Assembly: GCF_000803265.1 (NCBI RefSeq)
Contig: NW_014575405.1
Coordinates: forward strand, 120,215-184,214
From: Ordospora colligata OC4
Taxonomy: Eukaryota; Microsporidia; Ordosporidae
DNA length: 64,000 nucleotides
Direction: 5' to 3'
The translations under genes were made by a program, and so were the position numbers. Below are positions 44,902-55,146 of this stretch, piece after piece. Within the stretch, counting starts at the first letter, position 1. The number at the start of each line of letters is the position of its first letter. The notes below the pieces were generated by a model. That model did no database searches and was not told the origin of the DNA. It saw nothing but the letters and a program-made list of their open reading frames with translations.

Positions 44902-45189
44902 CTATGAACGTTTACATTTTGAAGGAATGATAAGTATTGCAGGAATCGTTTCTTTATATCTACTTATATCATCTTCTATTTTCTCGGCCACAAAGTCGCA
45001 TATCAGTATCATTGCAAGATCTTCTCTGCTTGTGAGTGCTCGAAAGTTCTTCCTCAAGTCATCCTCGGATGTATCGTGTGTGACATATACAAGATTCGGA
45101 GTTTCATTTGTGCTTTCTATCCCAGCAATCAGAAATCCAAGCAGAGTCTCTTCGTCTCCGATCATTCCTATCCTTGTTCGTCTGTCCAT
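44902..45189 (-). CDS. VMA7: V-type ATPase subunit F (Vma7)
   Basis: Subunit F is a small part of the central rotor stalk of the V1 sector. GMIGDEETLLGFLIAGI matches the N-terminal block of Vma7, and SREDLAMILICDFVAEKI and IPAILIIPSK the later ones. The 95 aa protein stops right after IPSK, so it lacks the roughly 20-residue C-terminal helix of yeast Vma7 (118 aa), which contacts subunit D. A GGG-type triplet lies three bases before the ATG at 45189. Confidence 0.88.
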   Translation of the reverse strand: MDRRTRIGMIGDEETLLGFLIAGIESTNETPNLVYVTHDTSEDDLRKNFRALTSREDLAMILICDFVAEKIEDDISRYKETIPAILIIPSKCKRS

Positions 45190-45310
45190 ATGCCCTGCCG
45201 CACAATTGAATTTAAGAAGATCAAGATGTTATGCAATGCCATTAAATACTATAAAATGATATGGATACGGCATATGTGATATCTCGAGTCATTATGAACT
45301 CCCTGGTCAT

Positions 45311-45781
45311 ATGCAAACAACAACAGTGAAGATAAAAACACGGGATGGCGATATATTTAATATAGAATGTAAGCATGCATACAAAAGCATACTCATAAAG
45401 AATGTGTGCACATCAACTGTATGTAGCTATCCAATACATATACAGCTCTCCTCAAAGGTATTCAAAACAATAAGCGGATATATGCAAGTTGACACCTCGC
45501 ATCTATCTGAGAAGTACAATCCGCTTGAAATCCGATTCAAGCAGTACGATCTTGACTTCTTCAACATTTATAGTGACGAGCACTTACTAGATATATGCAA
45601 TGGTGCAAATTACCTTGACTATCCATGCCTGCTAGAGCTTTGTTGTAAGCTTATTGCTGAAAGGATAAAGTACAAAACTGTAGAAGAACTCAGGGAGTTT
45701 GTTGGCATGGGCCGTGGGATGTCGCCTGACGAAGCCTGCGAGATAGAAAAGGAGTTTGGGTGGATGTCTTCTGAAGAATAA
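45311..45781 (+). CDS. SKP1: SKP1, SCF ubiquitin ligase adaptor
   Basis: Skp1 bridges cullin-1 and F-box proteins. The N-terminal BTB/POZ-like half (about 1-65) is divergent. The second half is clear: FFNIYSDEHLLDICNGANYLDY corresponds to the cullin-facing region, followed by LLELCCKLIAERIK and the F-box-binding end GMSPDEACEIEKEFGWM. At 156 aa it is close to the usual size. CCC occurs nine bases before the ATG. Confidence 0.92.
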   Translation: MQTTTVKIKTRDGDIFNIECKHAYKSILIKNVCTSTVCSYPIHIQLSSKVFKTISGYMQVDTSHLSEKYNPLEIRFKQYDLDFFNIYSDEHLLDICNGANYLDYPCLLELCCKLIAERIKYKTVEELREFVGMGRGMSPDEACEIEKEFGWMSSEE

Positions 45782-46182
45782 AGTTTATAAAGAGCAACTA
45801 AAATAAATCGAACAATGTATTGAATATTACATGTTTATAGTAATTATGTTATTTATGATGTATTTGATGCTTATAGTAATTATATTTTATGTATGATGAT
45901 CTAAAGCATCACACGTTATGGGACATATTTGATGAACATGCATTTAAGTGTTAATAATATGAATGGTTATAATTTGATGAACATGTATTTGAGTGTTAAT
46001 AGCAAAAACGATTCCATGATATTACCATACATGAATTAAAAATTCTGTGCATCATTATGTTCATACGGGTGCCTTAGTCAATGCATATCTCATTTTTGTG
46101 ATTCGAATTATGCTTTCATGCAGAAAATACAAATCATTGTAAAAATTATGTGATAAAGGCATTTATAAGCACAAACCCATAA
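45782..46182 (+). other. Intergenic region upstream of RPB1 with short duplications
   Basis: These 401 bp separate SKP1 and RPB1 and are strongly A/T-rich. Two duplicated words are visible: TTATAGTAATTAT near 45836 and 45871, and a 30 bp word at 45927 and 45972. CCC five bases before the RPB1 ATG is the likely start signal. No ORF or RNA gene is seen. Confidence 0.6.
45927..46001. repeat. Direct repeat in RPB1 upstream region (30 bp, 45 bp period)
   Basis: ATTTGATGAACATGCATTTA and the next ten bases at 45927-45956 recur at 45972-46001 with two differences (28 of 30 identical). Confidence 0.75.
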
Positions 46183-49100
46183 ATGTTCGAGGAGAGGGTG
46201 AAGAAGCAGATCAAGTCGATACAGTTCGGACTATTTTCGCCAGAGGAGATAAGAAACGGAAGTGTTGTGTTGGTAGCGCACCCGGAGGTCATGGAGAATG
46301 GAGTGCCTAAACCAGGGGGGCTGATTGATCTGAGGATGGGAACCACAGACAGGATGTATCTGTGCCAGAGCTGTGGAGGAGACAGCTTTTCATGCCCAGG
46401 ACACTTTGGTCACATTGAGCTAACAAAGCCGATGTTTCATGTTGGATATGTGTCGAAGATCAAGAAGGTTCTGGAGTGTGTTTGTTTTTATTGCTCTAAA
46501 ATCAAGATAGCAAAGACAGGAGACAAGGCCACGCTGAATGGGGTATGGAATGCTTGCAAGACAAAAGGCATGTGCGAAGGAGATATGGTTGAAGGAGGAA
46601 GAACTGGGTGTGGAAACAAGCAGCCGGTGATAAAGAAAGAAGGGCTAAGTCTTGTAGCGTTTATGAAAGGAGAGGAAAGCGGAGAGGGTAAGGTGATGCT
46701 GAATGGCGAGCGTGTATACAGCATATTCAAGAAAATAAGCGATGCAGACTGTGAACACATGGGATTTGACCTGAAGTACAGTCGACCGGAATGGATGATT
46801 CTTACTGTGCTTCTTGTTCCTCCACCGACGGTGAGGCCATCTATTGTGATGGAAGGCTCGCTGCGTGGAGAGGATGACCTAACACACAAGCTTGCAGACA
46901 TAATCAAGTCTAATGGATACCTGAAGAAGTATGAACAAGAAGGAGCACCTGGGCATATATTGCGTGATTACGAGCAGCTGCTGCAGTTTCATGTTGCCAC
47001 GCTGATTGACAATGACATTGGAGGGCAACCACAAGCGCTGCAAAAGAGTGGAAGACCGTTGAAATCAATATCAGCGAGGCTGAAAGGAAAAGAAGGGCGG
47101 ATAAGAGGAAACCTGATGGGTAAAAGAGTGGACTTCAGTGCAAGGACGGTAATAACACCTGATCCAAACATTAGGCTTGAGGAGGTTGGTGTTCCGGTTG
47201 AGGTGGCGAAGATACATACGTTTCCAGAGAAGGTGACTTCATTCAACATTGACAAACTAAACAAACTTGTGAAGATGGGGCCGAACGAGCATCCTGGAGC
47301 AAACTATGTGATACGATCTGATGGTCAGAAGATAGACCTTAGCTTCAACAGAAGTGACATACGCCTTGAGGAAGGATATGTTGTTGAGAGACACATGCAA
47401 TCTGGAGATGTAGTTTTGTTCAATAGACAGCCATCATTACACAAAATGTCTATGATGGCACACTATGTAAGGGTTATGGATAACAAGACGTTCAGGCTGA
47501 ACTTGAGTGTTACATCTCCATATAATGCAGACTTTGATGGAGACGAGATGAATTTGCACATGCCACAGAGTTATACGTCGAAGTCTGAGCTTGAAGAATT
47601 GGTTCTTGTGCCGAACCAGATTATATCGCCGCAGTCTAACAAACCTGTGATGGGGATAGTCCAAGACACACTTACAGGGCTCAGACTCCTTACGCTTAGA
47701 AACACATTTCTAGACGAACGAGAGACAATGTCGCTACTTTATGCGGTGAATTCTCAGTTTGATGATATGCCAGTCGGGGAGAATGCAAGAGCAGAGTTCA
47801 AGAGGACTAAGGAGTATGACATCATGAAGGTTCTAGCAAGACCAAGTATAGCAAAACCAAAGAAGCTGTGGACAGGAAAGCAGGTGCTGAGTTTTATTCT
47901 ACCATGCCTGAATTATTCTGGATTCTCATCTGAGCATAATGATGAAGATAAAGAAAATGCAAATGACACGGTTGTGCGAATTCAGGATGGGATTATTCAC
48001 TCTGGAATTATTGACAAGAAAGCAGCAGGAGCAGTGCAGGGAGGACTGATTCACATTATTTTCAATGATTTTGGGCCTAGACGTGCAGCGCAATTTTTCA
48101 ACAGTGTCCAGAAGATGGTGAATGCATTTGTGACTGGGATACATTGTTTTTCGATTGGGATAGGAGATACTATTGCAGATGCAAATACGGTAGATATGGT
48201 GAAGGAAGCGATTGCAAAAGCAAAGGAGGATGTTGCAGTGATTATAAAGAATGCACAGCAGAACATGCTTGAAAGGATGCCTGGAATGACGATGAAGGAA
48301 AGTTTTGAGAGTCAGTTGAATCTTGTGCTTAATAAGGCGAGAGATGTGAGTGGAACGAGTGCACAGCGCAGTCTCAGTGGAAATAATAACATGAAGACTA
48401 TGGTTCTTGCAGGGTCGAAGGGGTCCTTTATCAATATTTCTCAGGTCACTGCATGTGTAGGGCAGCAGAATGTGGAGGGAAAGCGAATTCCATTTGGGTT
48501 TTTGCACAGAACTCTTCCACACTTTGTGAAGGACGATTACACTGGAAGAAGCAAGGGATTTGTTGAGAACAGTTACTTGAGCGGATTGGGACCTGAGGAG
48601 TTTTTTTTCCATGCGATGGGAGGGCGAGAAGGGCTTATTGACACTGCTATTAAGACTGCAGAGACAGGATATATACAAAGAAGGCTGATAAAAGCTCTTG
48701 AGGATGCAATAGTGAGACAAGACGAAAGCGTAAGGAGTGGGAGTGGATTTGTGTATCAGCTGAAGTATGGAGAGGATGGATTTGATGCAACGTTTCTTGA
48801 AGGCCAAAAGGTTGAAGTGCGTGATTTTAAGCGAAGATACTATATTGACATGTTTAGCACAGAGGAGCTTAGAGTGAAAGAATGGGAAGTGTCAAGTGAA
48901 GTGTACAAGATGCTCTGTTCTGATGTTGATCTCCAGAAGCAGCTAGATGAGGAGTATGAATGGCTTGTTCGAGAGGTATTTGAAGGTCCAGAGATTGAAG
49001 ATATAGGAGAAGTGGATATTGAGAGGGATTATAGAGCAAAACGAATGTATACTGAATCAGTGATGAGTCCATGTAACTTTGGAAGACTCATTGGTACAGC

Positions 49101-50919
49101 AAAGAGGATATTTGAGGTGAATGCAGGAGATGTATCACCATATTACATACTCAATGCACAAAAGGAGCTGATGACATCGAACAAAATTCTTAATGTGTTG
49201 ATCAGGAGCAATTTGAATGTAAAGAGGATTCTTATTGAACATAAGCTTAATGCAGAAGCGTTTAGCTGGGTGGTTGAGGAAATAAGGTCTAAGATTATGA
49301 AAGCAAAGATAACACCGAATGAAATGGTAGGGACATTGGCAGCGCAATCAGTGGGAGAGCCTGCTACGCAGATGACCTTGAACACGTTTCACCTTGCAGG
49401 GGTCGCATCTACTGTTACAATGGGTGTGCCAAGGCTGAAGGAGATATTCAATGTAACGAAGAATCTGAGGACACCGTCTATGAGGATATACCTTGAAGGA
49501 GAGTATTGTAAGAGTATTGAGAGTGCTAAGGCAATACAAAATGAGATTGAGTGTGTGAGCATCAGGGATTTATGCATATGTTCTGAGATTTATTATGATC
49601 CGGAAGTGATGAGTACAGATATTGCAGAGGACAGGGACTTTGTAGAGGCATATTTTGAGTTTCCTGATGAAGAGATGGACTTTCTGGGATTGTCACCGTA
49701 CCTGATAAGACTTGTGATTGACAGATCCAAGATAGTTGGCAGAAGAATCAATCTTGAGGAAGTTGTTGGCGCAGTAAAGAGGAATATAAAAAGTGAGGCT
49801 CATGTGATATGTAGTGATGAGAATGCAGTGAATATGGTTGTAAGAATAAGGATGATGAAGAGTTCTGAAGAGTGTCTGAGCTTCTACACGGACTGCCTTG
49901 AATTACTATTGAAGCAGCAATTTGGAGGATACAAGAATGTTAAAAAGGTTTATATAACGGAAGATAAGGATAGGAAGGAATGGTATCTGCAGACTGATGG
50001 AGTATGTCTATCGAAGATATTAGGTCATCTAGCAATAAACAACAGACATACGGTATCTAACGATATGCTTGAGATTGCAGAGACGCTTGGCATTGAAGCA
50101 GCACGGGAGTCTATTTTGAATGAGCTTGCACTTGTTATAGATGGGAACGGATCTTATGTTAACTACAGACACATGAGTCTACTTGCTGATGTTATGACTA
50201 TGAGGGGATACCTATGTGGAGTTACGAGGCATGGAGTGAACAAGACGGGATCAGGAGCATTGAAGAGGAGCTCGTTTGAGGAGACAGTAGAGATTCTGCT
50301 TGATGCAGCATTGGTATCTGAAAGGAACTTTTGTAAAGGAATAACAGAAAACATAATGATGGGGCAGTTGGCACCTATGGGGACAGGGAATGTGGAGATT
50401 ATGCTTGATATGAACAAGTTAGACAAGGCGATTCCACTTGCAAATCCGGTGTTTAAGGCGAATGACCCTGATACGCCAGTGATAAACACTCCTATGTCAG
50501 ATTCGTTTTCGATCAGTAGCGGTGCCTGGAGCCCAATGCACATTGATATGGGATATAATAGAGACATTGTAGGAAGAATATCACCTACTAGTCCTGCTTA
50601 TTCACCTACTAGTCCTGCTTATTCACCTACTAGTCCTGCTTATTCACCCACTAGTCCGGCTTATTCACCCACTAGTCCGGCTTATTCACCTACTAGTCCT
50701 GCTTATTCACCCACTAGTCCGGCTTATTCACCTACTAGTCCTGCTTATTCACCCACTAGTCCGGCTTATTCACCTACTAGTCCTGCTTATTCACCCACTA
50801 GTCCGGCTTATTCACCCACTAGTCCTGCATACTCGATAACTTCACCAAGCTTTGCAGGCAAAAATAAAAATAAGGATCAAGACGGAGATAGAAAGAGGAA
50901 GAATAGCCATCCTTTTTGA
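46183..50919 (+). CDS. RPB1: RNA polymerase II largest subunit RPB1 with heptad CTD
   Basis: This is the catalytic clamp subunit of Pol II, which makes mRNA. The N-terminal zinc motif CQSCGGDSFSCPGHFGHIEL is intact. GKRVDFSARTVITPDP follows, then the active-site loop NADFDGDEMNLH (about 448-459) with the three Mg-binding Asp residues. The bridge-helix block and GEPATQMTLNTFHLAGVAS (trigger loop) come later. The C-terminal domain (about 1466-1556) has 13 heptads, mostly YSPTSPA, followed by a short Lys/Asp-rich tip KNKNKDQDGDRKRKN. At 1578 aa it is shorter than yeast (1733), mainly through the CTD. Ser7 is Ala in almost every heptad. Pol II identity is fixed by the CTD. Confidence 0.97.
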   Translation: MFEERVKKQIKSIQFGLFSPEEIRNGSVVLVAHPEVMENGVPKPGGLIDLRMGTTDRMYLCQSCGGDSFSCPGHFGHIELTKPMFHVGYVSKIKKVLECVCFYCSKIKIAKTGDKATLNGVWNACKTKGMCEGDMVEGGRTGCGNKQPVIKKEGLSLVAFMKGEESGEGKVMLNGERVYSIFKKISDADCEHMGFDLKYSRPEWMILTVLLVPPPTVRPSIVMEGSLRGEDDLTHKLADIIKSNGYLKKYEQEGAPGHILRDYEQLLQFHVATLIDNDIGGQPQALQKSGRPLKSISARLKGKEGRIRGNLMGKRVDFSARTVITPDPNIRLEEVGVPVEVAKIHTFPEKVTSFNIDKLNKLVKMGPNEHPGANYVIRSDGQKIDLSFNRSDIRLEEGYVVERHMQSGDVVLFNRQPSLHKMSMMAHYVRVMDNKTFRLNLSVTSPYNADFDGDEMNLHMPQSYTSKSELEELVLVPNQIISPQSNKPVMGIVQDTLTGLRLLTLRNTFLDERETMSLLYAVNSQFDDMPVGENARAEFKRTKEYDIMKVLARPSIAKPKKLWTGKQVLSFILPCLNYSGFSSEHNDEDKENANDTVVRIQDGIIHSGIIDKKAAGAVQGGLIHIIFNDFGPRRAAQFFNSVQKMVNAFVTGIHCFSIGIGDTIADANTVDMVKEAIAKAKEDVAVIIKNAQQNMLERMPGMTMKESFESQLNLVLNKARDVSGTSAQRSLSGNNNMKTMVLAGSKGSFINISQVTACVGQQNVEGKRIPFGFLHRTLPHFVKDDYTGRSKGFVENSYLSGLGPEEFFFHAMGGREGLIDTAIKTAETGYIQRRLIKALEDAIVRQDESVRSGSGFVYQLKYGEDGFDATFLEGQKVEVRDFKRRYYIDMFSTEELRVKEWEVSSEVYKMLCSDVDLQKQLDEEYEWLVREVFEGPEIEDIGEVDIERDYRAKRMYTESVMSPCNFGRLIGTAKRIFEVNAGDVSPYYILNAQKELMTSNKILNVLIRSNLNVKRILIEHKLNAEAFSWVVEEIRSKIMKAKITPNEMVGTLAAQSVGEPATQMTLNTFHLAGVASTVTMGVPRLKEIFNVTKNLRTPSMRIYLEGEYCKSIESAKAIQNEIECVSIRDLCICSEIYYDPEVMSTDIAEDRDFVEAYFEFPDEEMDFLGLSPYLIRLVIDRSKIVGRRINLEEVVGAVKRNIKSEAHVICSDENAVNMVVRIRMMKSSEECLSFYTDCLELLLKQQFGGYKNVKKVYITEDKDRKEWYLQTDGVCLSKILGHLAINNRHTVSNDMLEIAETLGIEAARESILNELALVIDGNGSYVNYRHMSLLADVMTMRGYLCGVTRHGVNKTGSGALKRSSFEETVEILLDAALVSERNFCKGITENIMMGQLAPMGTGNVEIMLDMNKLDKAIPLANPVFKANDPDTPVINTPMSDSFSISSGAWSPMHIDMGYNRDIVGRISPTSPAYSPTSPAYSPTSPAYSPTSPAYSPTSPAYSPTSPAYSPTSPAYSPTSPAYSPTSPAYSPTSPAYSPTSPAYSPTSPAYSITSPSFAGKNKNKDQDGDRKRKNSHPF
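50578..50850 (+). repeat. 21 bp tandem repeat encoding the RPB1 CTD (13 heptads)
   Basis: The first unit encodes ISPTSPA, eleven encode YSPTSPA and the last YSITSPS. At DNA level two unit types alternate: one with CCT and CCTGCT, one with CCC and CCGGCT. ACTAGT is present in each of the first twelve units. Unit order (T for the first type, C for the second) is T,T,T,C,C,T,C,T,C,T,C, with a mixed last copy. This points to recent 42 bp duplication. Confidence 0.95.
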
Positions 50920-51157
50920 AATGCAATAATAAAATGCATGATGTTATTTGTATATTTTGTATACCTCGAGTTAATGCAAATATTGATTGGTTAACCTTTA
51001 TGAGATTTTATTGAATACATGTATTTTGTGGTTGGAAGACGTAAGTAATTGCTGCATACTATTGAGGAGGTACCGACTGCGAATTGATTGAAAGGAGAAC
51101 ATGAAAACCAATGAAATGGGATTTGGTTGATATATAATCGATGGTACTGGTAATGAC

Positions 51158-52639
51158 ATGCAGGAGAGCCTGAAGAAAGAGAGTATTATTTCTATAGAAG
51201 ATGATGGAGATGGGCATGAGCTTGTTGGGGGAGAAATAGATGAGAAATGCATATGTAAGCTTCTGAAGGAAATGAAGGAAACACTCGAGGTACAGAAGAA
51301 AACACATGAAATGCCTGAGGATCTGGATGAGTTTTACAGGCTGTTTGAGAGGTATCTTGAGACGAAGAACGAAAAGATTGTATGGGAGAACATTAAGTCA
51401 CCTAACGACAGGATTATAAGATATGAATCATTGCCTGAACCAACCAACAGGTCGCGAGAGCTGCTGAAAAAACTCGCAGTTCTCAAACTGAATGGAGGAC
51501 TTGGAACCACAATGGGCTGTGTAGGACCAAAAAGTGCAATAACAGTCAAGGATGGGAAGAACTTTATCGATCTTGTTGTAAAGCAGATAAAGTACCTGAA
51601 CTCCAAATACAAAACAGACGTTCCACTAATTCTGATGAACTCATTTAACACAACAAAGATGACAGAGAAGATTATATTCAGGTACGATGGAATCAAAACA
51701 TTCTCTCAGAGCAAGTTTCCAAGGATACTGTCAGAAACCCTTCTTCCTGTTCCTCAGGAATATGGTGATCGAGGGATGTATCCACCAGGCCATGGAGACT
51801 TATTTTACTCATTGAGCAAGAGTGGCATGCTAGATGAGCTGCTTAAAGAGGGATACGAGTATCTTTTTGTATCTAACATTGACAACCTGGCATCCACTGT
51901 TGATTTGAAGCTACTCGAGTATTTTGCTAGCAATAACCTTGGATTCTTGATGGAGGTGACTGACAAAACACGAGCAGACGTGAAAGGTGGGACATTAATA
52001 GAATACAACGGAGCACTCAGACTACTTGAGATTGCACAAGTGCCATCCAGTAAGAAGTCTGAATTCACCAGTGTTCGTAAATTCAAGATTTTCAACACAA
52101 ACTCTGTATGGATCAACTTGAAGGATGTGAAGAAGCGATTGGAAGAGGGCTCGCTTGATCTCGACATCATTGAAAACAAGAAGAGCATGGATGACGAGAC
52201 AGTGATTCAGCTTGAGACTGCAATAGGATCCGCAATCAAGTACTTCCCAAACTCATGCGGTGTGGTTGTCCCTCGCTCAAGGTTCTTGCCTGTCAAGACA
52301 TGTTCAGATCTGTTCCTTGTAGAAAGCAATTTATTTATCGAAAAGAATGGATCGATCAAACTGAATCCATCGCGTGCACTAGAAGCATGCCCAACAGTAA
52401 AGCTGCTCGGAAAGAATTTCTCAAAAATTGAGGACTATGAAAAGTGCTTCAAGGGAATACCAGATATTCTTGAGCTCGATGTGTTGACAGTCAGTGGAAA
52501 TGTCCTTTTCGGAAAGAACGTTGTTCTCAAAGGAACCGTTATAATCTTAGCTGATGATAAAAGCAAGATATGTATTCCCGACGGATCCGTTCTAGATGAC
52601 AACATTGTATATGGAAACCTTCCAATCATCGATCATTAA
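51158..52639 (+). CDS. UGP1: UTP-glucose-1-phosphate uridylyltransferase
   Basis: This enzyme makes UDP-glucose from UTP and glucose-1-phosphate in the cytosol. UDP-glucose feeds trehalose, glucan and, indirectly, wall sugars. LKLNGGLGTTMGC is the nucleotide-binding loop, VGPKSAITVKDG follows, and LILMNSFNTT, PPGHGDLFYSL and FVSNIDNLA are UGP active-site blocks. The C-terminal left-handed beta-helix (about 400-493) ends with PDGSVLDDNIVYGNLPIIDH. The N-terminal 40 residues are acidic, as in fungal enzymes. At 493 aa it matches yeast Ugp1 (499). Confidence 0.95.
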   Translation: MQESLKKESIISIEDDGDGHELVGGEIDEKCICKLLKEMKETLEVQKKTHEMPEDLDEFYRLFERYLETKNEKIVWENIKSPNDRIIRYESLPEPTNRSRELLKKLAVLKLNGGLGTTMGCVGPKSAITVKDGKNFIDLVVKQIKYLNSKYKTDVPLILMNSFNTTKMTEKIIFRYDGIKTFSQSKFPRILSETLLPVPQEYGDRGMYPPGHGDLFYSLSKSGMLDELLKEGYEYLFVSNIDNLASTVDLKLLEYFASNNLGFLMEVTDKTRADVKGGTLIEYNGALRLLEIAQVPSSKKSEFTSVRKFKIFNTNSVWINLKDVKKRLEEGSLDLDIIENKKSMDDETVIQLETAIGSAIKYFPNSCGVVVPRSRFLPVKTCSDLFLVESNLFIEKNGSIKLNPSRALEACPTVKLLGKNFSKIEDYEKCFKGIPDILELDVLTVSGNVLFGKNVVLKGTVIILADDKSKICIPDGSVLDDNIVYGNLPIIDH

Positions 52640-52719
52640 AACATCATGCAAAACTAATATCTATCTCTCTAATATCGTTCGCATAAATAAAAGATCCAGA
52701 TATTTATATATTGGATTGT

Positions 52720-55023
52720 TTAATCAAACAGCTTAGTAATCTTTGTTCCTATCTCTTCGTCACTGCAGTAGACATCTGCAATGCATTTACAGGCCGCTCC
52801 ACTGTTTGTAATGCTTATACGAACTTCAATAGGTATTTTGTAATACTGGCCAGTAAGCTGCATCTCCATGGTGTTGTTTGACACTTCTTGTCCTGCCATC
52901 TTCATGTTCAATAGATCGAGAATCTTCTTTCCTGCCACATATACATCGCCTTGTAGACCAAACACCGCTTTCTTGCACACTTCTGAGGCATTCTTAACTA
53001 CTAATGGCCTTACAAAGTCCATAATTGTGATCTGGAATGGCTTCAGTGTTACTGAGTCTGTCTCAGTATCAGACACGTCTTTTTCTGAACACATCGTGTA
53101 TTCAAGCACTCCGTTGATTACACATTCCTCTTCAACACTACATTCGGTCTCAAATACCTTGACTTCTCCAAATGCTATCTGATCGATCTTTATGCTTCCC
53201 TCACTTCTACCGTTCGCTCCTGTAGTGGCAAAGCTTAGAATCCCATTGCATATCTGAATCCCCTCCACTATGTTTTCAATACTAAATATAAACACTACCT
53301 TATTCTCATACATCCTTTTAACCACACTCACTCTAACATCTGAAGCATCCTCAGTAAGAGTCACCTCTCTGCATTCCTTGATGAAAAGTTTGTCCTTGCA
53401 TTCTTCATGCTCTTCTTTCTGTCCAAGGTGTTCAAGAACAGCTTCTTTCAAATCACCAAGCTCATCAAGCATAAAAGGTTGGCAAGACTTCGCAAGCCTC
53501 AGGTTCTGCAGCAAAAACAATGAAATACCCCTAACCATTTCATCTCGGTCATCAAGACTTTTCCTCAGTGCACCCTCGACTGTATCAATAGATACTACAT
53601 GCGATATGTCGTACAGGCACTGTAATGCTGCTGCTCTTACGTGGTTATTCTCCAAAATCAGCCTATTCAAAACATGCACAACATACTTTCCAGGGACCTT
53701 AGACTTCGGTATTTCTTGGCCAAATATCCCAAGAATGTCCAGTGTTATCTGATAGTACTGTGAGTCCTCAGCATATGTACACAGAAACTCCAGTACCCTG
53801 TCCCTTACATCATCACCACTCACAACTCTACTAATAACACTAACTATATACTTCTTGAACTCAAGCCCACCCTTCTGAGAAAGTGCACTCGACAGAAAGT
53901 CAATAAACACCGGCTTCTTTGATTCAAATGTGTTACTGAGTGTCTCCAGCGTTTCAATCGCAATCTTCTTAAGCCCATCACTCATTTCTGCAATCATCCC
54001 TGGAATCAGCTTCACAAGTCTGTCTATAGTTTCCTCAGTCCCTGTCTTTAGCAATGATGTAATTGCAAACATTGAGATTGTCTTATTCTCTGACATCACT
54101 AGATCCTCAACCTCTTTGTTCGCAATTGATGTCTTATGTGGATATCTTAACGCAAGACCTGAAATAATTCTCATTGCACTAAACTGAAGCGCAATATTTG
54201 TAGATTTCAGAAAGATCCTCAGGGACTGAACCGTTTGCTGAACAAGTTGAGATGCATACTCTTCTCCAATTACACAGACGCCCTTCGCTGCCTCAATAAA
54301 CACCATCTCATCACTGTATTTCGATCCTAATAGTTTCTTCAACATTGCCAATGCTTCGGAATTTCCACTCTTTGCTTGCTCTACTACCACTCTTGCACCA
54401 ATGATTCCAGAAGGCCCTCGTAGGCTTTCAACAATGCCAAGCCGAAGCTTCCTTGTTTGCATCAAAAATCTTGCTGCATGATAGCTTGTCATCGAGTCAT
54501 CGTTCGAGTCAACATCGTCAATCCACTCCTTCACCTCACTAAAACCGTCACGAAGAAGTTTGCATGACACAAGCACTGCCATGTCTCTTCTTATCACACT
54601 TGGAGATACAAAAGCTTGGCTCACATACTTTCCAAAATCATAGATCATGTCAGCAGGTAAAATACAAAATAATGTCTTCAATGCCATCGCTTTCATGTCA
54701 TCGCTGATCTTTCCATTCAAATCATTCATTAGTATGTTCGCAGCAACCAGTCCCTCATCAAAGTGCCTCGATAGTTCATCAATGGCAGAATACATCCCTG
54801 CCTTCAGGTATATGTCTTTTGACTGAAATCCCTTCAGTAATGTTATGTACGCTTCTTTAATTGACGCTTCGCTAATACTAGTCACGCTCAACATATGCAC
54901 AAGGCTGTTGATTGCTTTCATTGCACTCCTTGTGACAATTGGTGATTTGTCAAACGAATCTCTCATCTCCTCAAGAAGCTGCTGTTCACTGAGTGGAGCA
55001 AACACTTTTGTTTTTGCTCTCAT
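52720..55023 (-). CDS. SEC21: Coatomer gamma subunit (gamma-COP/Sec21)
   Basis: Gamma-COP is part of the COPI coat for retrograde Golgi-to-ER transport. The N-terminal 500 residues are an adaptin-like HEAT solenoid. GFQSKDIYLKAGMYSAIDEL and SMTSYHAARFLMQTRK follow the gamma-COP pattern; in beta- or gamma-adaptins these blocks differ. After a charged linker, residues about 530-767 form the appendage, ending in a short platform with YYKIPIEVRISITNSG. At 767 aa it is shorter than yeast (935). CCC three bases before the ATG at 55023, with AAAAA upstream, is a good start signal. It is convergent with UGP1. Confidence 0.88.
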   Translation of the reverse strand: MRAKTKVFAPLSEQQLLEEMRDSFDKSPIVTRSAMKAINSLVHMLSVTSISEASIKEAYITLLKGFQSKDIYLKAGMYSAIDELSRHFDEGLVAANILMNDLNGKISDDMKAMALKTLFCILPADMIYDFGKYVSQAFVSPSVIRRDMAVLVSCKLLRDGFSEVKEWIDDVDSNDDSMTSYHAARFLMQTRKLRLGIVESLRGPSGIIGARVVVEQAKSGNSEALAMLKKLLGSKYSDEMVFIEAAKGVCVIGEEYASQLVQQTVQSLRIFLKSTNIALQFSAMRIISGLALRYPHKTSIANKEVEDLVMSENKTISMFAITSLLKTGTEETIDRLVKLIPGMIAEMSDGLKKIAIETLETLSNTFESKKPVFIDFLSSALSQKGGLEFKKYIVSVISRVVSGDDVRDRVLEFLCTYAEDSQYYQITLDILGIFGQEIPKSKVPGKYVVHVLNRLILENNHVRAAALQCLYDISHVVSIDTVEGALRKSLDDRDEMVRGISLFLLQNLRLAKSCQPFMLDELGDLKEAVLEHLGQKEEHEECKDKLFIKECREVTLTEDASDVRVSVVKRMYENKVVFIFSIENIVEGIQICNGILSFATTGANGRSEGSIKIDQIAFGEVKVFETECSVEEECVINGVLEYTMCSEKDVSDTETDSVTLKPFQITIMDFVRPLVVKNASEVCKKAVFGLQGDVYVAGKKILDLLNMKMAGQEVSNNTMEMQLTGQYYKIPIEVRISITNSGAACKCIADVYCSDEEIGTKITKLFD

Positions 55024-55146
55024 ATGGGCATGTTTTTAATGCTATGTATAAACATTAGCAATGCACAGGCAGCACACTTATTATTATTAGTATTCAGAAT
55101 ATGCATGATGTATACGTGTAATTTAATGCATCCCATCAACTTTAGC

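Noticed and set aside
47926..48807. 293-codon antisense frame inside RPB1
   Set aside because: RPB1 coding is unambiguous there. The antisense product is Ser/His/Leu-rich with no domain, typical of codon mirror effects.
51042..51060. GTAAGT word upstream of UGP1 suggesting a 5' UTR intron
   Set aside because: I find no convincing branch point plus AG within the usual short distance. RNA evidence would be needed.
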